A DNA stretch of 15,542 bases. Origin: JBBRGG01 sp038240875. Its GTDB lineage: Bacteria; Planctomycetota; Phycisphaerae; Phycisphaerales; UBA1924. Below the pieces are notes generated by a model that saw only the letters and a list, made by a program, of their open reading frames with translations, had not been told where the DNA came from and searched no databases. How positions within the stretch are numbered: the stretch's first letter is position 1; each line of letters opens with the position of its first letter. Of the stretch, positions 15,102 to 15,542 are shown piece by piece. The position numbers and the translations under genes were made by a program. The stretch is taken from the NCBI GenBank assembly GCA_038240875.1, contig JBBRGG010000061.1, forward strand, positions 1 through 15,542, given 5' to 3'.

Positions 15102-15542
15102 CGGGAGCATTGGCTGCTGTGCACGACGCGTTATTGATTGTACTTTTGGCGAAGATCGCGCTGTCAGCGTGGGCGGGTTTCGCGCTTTGGATACTTGAAA
15201 ATCCACGTCGCGGCACGGAAGAAGAGATCTCGGCGGGCCTTCTTTATCGCGCGGTCCAGATTCTGGCCACGCTCGTGCATCGCCTGCGAGTTGAGGGTGT
15301 CGAGAACATTCCCAAGGGGCGAAGCGTCGGCCCGCTCATCGTTGTCGCGAATCACACTGCGGGGATCGACCCGCTGCTTGTTCAAGCTGCGTGCCCATTT
15401 GAAGTTCGCTGGATGATGGCTCAGGACATGATGAAGCCTGGGGCCGAAGAATTGTGGGCGTTCACGCGTGTGATACCCGTTGATCGCCAGGGACGCGATA
15501 GAACTTCGGTTCGAGCTGGACTGCGGCACTTAGCGCAAGGAG
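15098..15542 (+). CDS. plsC: PlsC-type lysophospholipid (1-acylglycerol-3-phosphate) acyltransferase, partial
   Basis: The open frame from ATG 15098 runs past the window end, giving 148 residues. Residues 1-25 form a hydrophobic segment (LLIVLLAKIALSAWAGFALW), a likely membrane anchor. The acyltransferase core follows: LRVEGVENIPKGR (about 67-79), the catalytic H-x4-D in VVANHTAGIDPLL (about 86-98), and FTRVIPVDRQGRD as block II. Blocks III and IV (the EGTR and P regions) would lie beyond the edge. The enzyme acylates lysophosphatidate or a related lipid at the inner membrane. A TAG at 15077-15079 rules out a longer N-terminus in this frame. Confidence 0.85.
   Translation, partial: MTGALAAVHDALLIVLLAKIALSAWAGFALWILENPRRGTEEEISAGLLYRAVQILATLVHRLRVEGVENIPKGRSVGPLIVVANHTAGIDPLLVQAACPFEVRWMMAQDMMKPGAEELWAFTRVIPVDRQGRDRTSVRAGLRHLAQG

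Overview
The window is 15.5 kb of GC-rich bacterial chromosome. It carries a nonulosonic (sialic-acid-like) sugar locus, a pair of ketoacyl synthases and several small accessory genes. I see no phage, insertion sequence, CRISPR array, tRNA or rRNA. A planctomycete, perhaps of the Phycisphaerae, is my best guess. It rests on the style of the long DUF115 fusion protein and the multiple ketoacyl synthases, and no marker gene proves it.

Region 1 (1-7811, all minus strand) reads right to left. A 1355-residue DUF115/MptE-like protein with two further modules comes first, and its stop codon overlaps the start of a CMP-sialic-acid-synthetase-like gene (neuA) in an ATGA. Then follow a sialic acid synthase-like gene (neuB), a cupin pseudogene with two frameshifts and an internal stop, an intact GNAT acetyltransferase, a six-copy 11-bp tandem repeat, and the frame-disrupted start of a secreted protein that runs off the left edge. 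NeuB makes and NeuA activates a nonulosonic acid. DUF115 proteins of the Maf type transfer such sugars to flagellin in other bacteria, so surface or flagellar glycosylation is the likely theme.

Region 2 (8019-9581, plus strand) holds a two-helix membrane protein, a MarR-family regulator with a candidate operator upstream, and a 40-residue small ORF. Region 3 (9791-14036, minus strand) reads right to left: a ketoacyl synthase homologue that keeps its cysteine but lacks both active-site histidines, a GxxExxY-family protein with a long Gly/Arg-rich N-terminus and a damaged nuclease site, a complete FabF-type synthase, and a pterin carbinolamine dehydratase. Region 4 (14611-15542, plus strand) has an unrecognised 148-residue protein and the start of a PlsC-type acyltransferase cut by the window end.

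GC skew on the plus strand changes sign inside the DUF115 gene at about 5.6-6.1 kb. To the left C exceeds G, and to the right G exceeds C whatever the gene direction. This is an origin-like or rearrangement-like inflection in the middle of an intact reading frame. Together with the degenerate synthase, the RGG-tailed pseudo-nuclease and the decaying cupin gene, it is what most deserves a second look.
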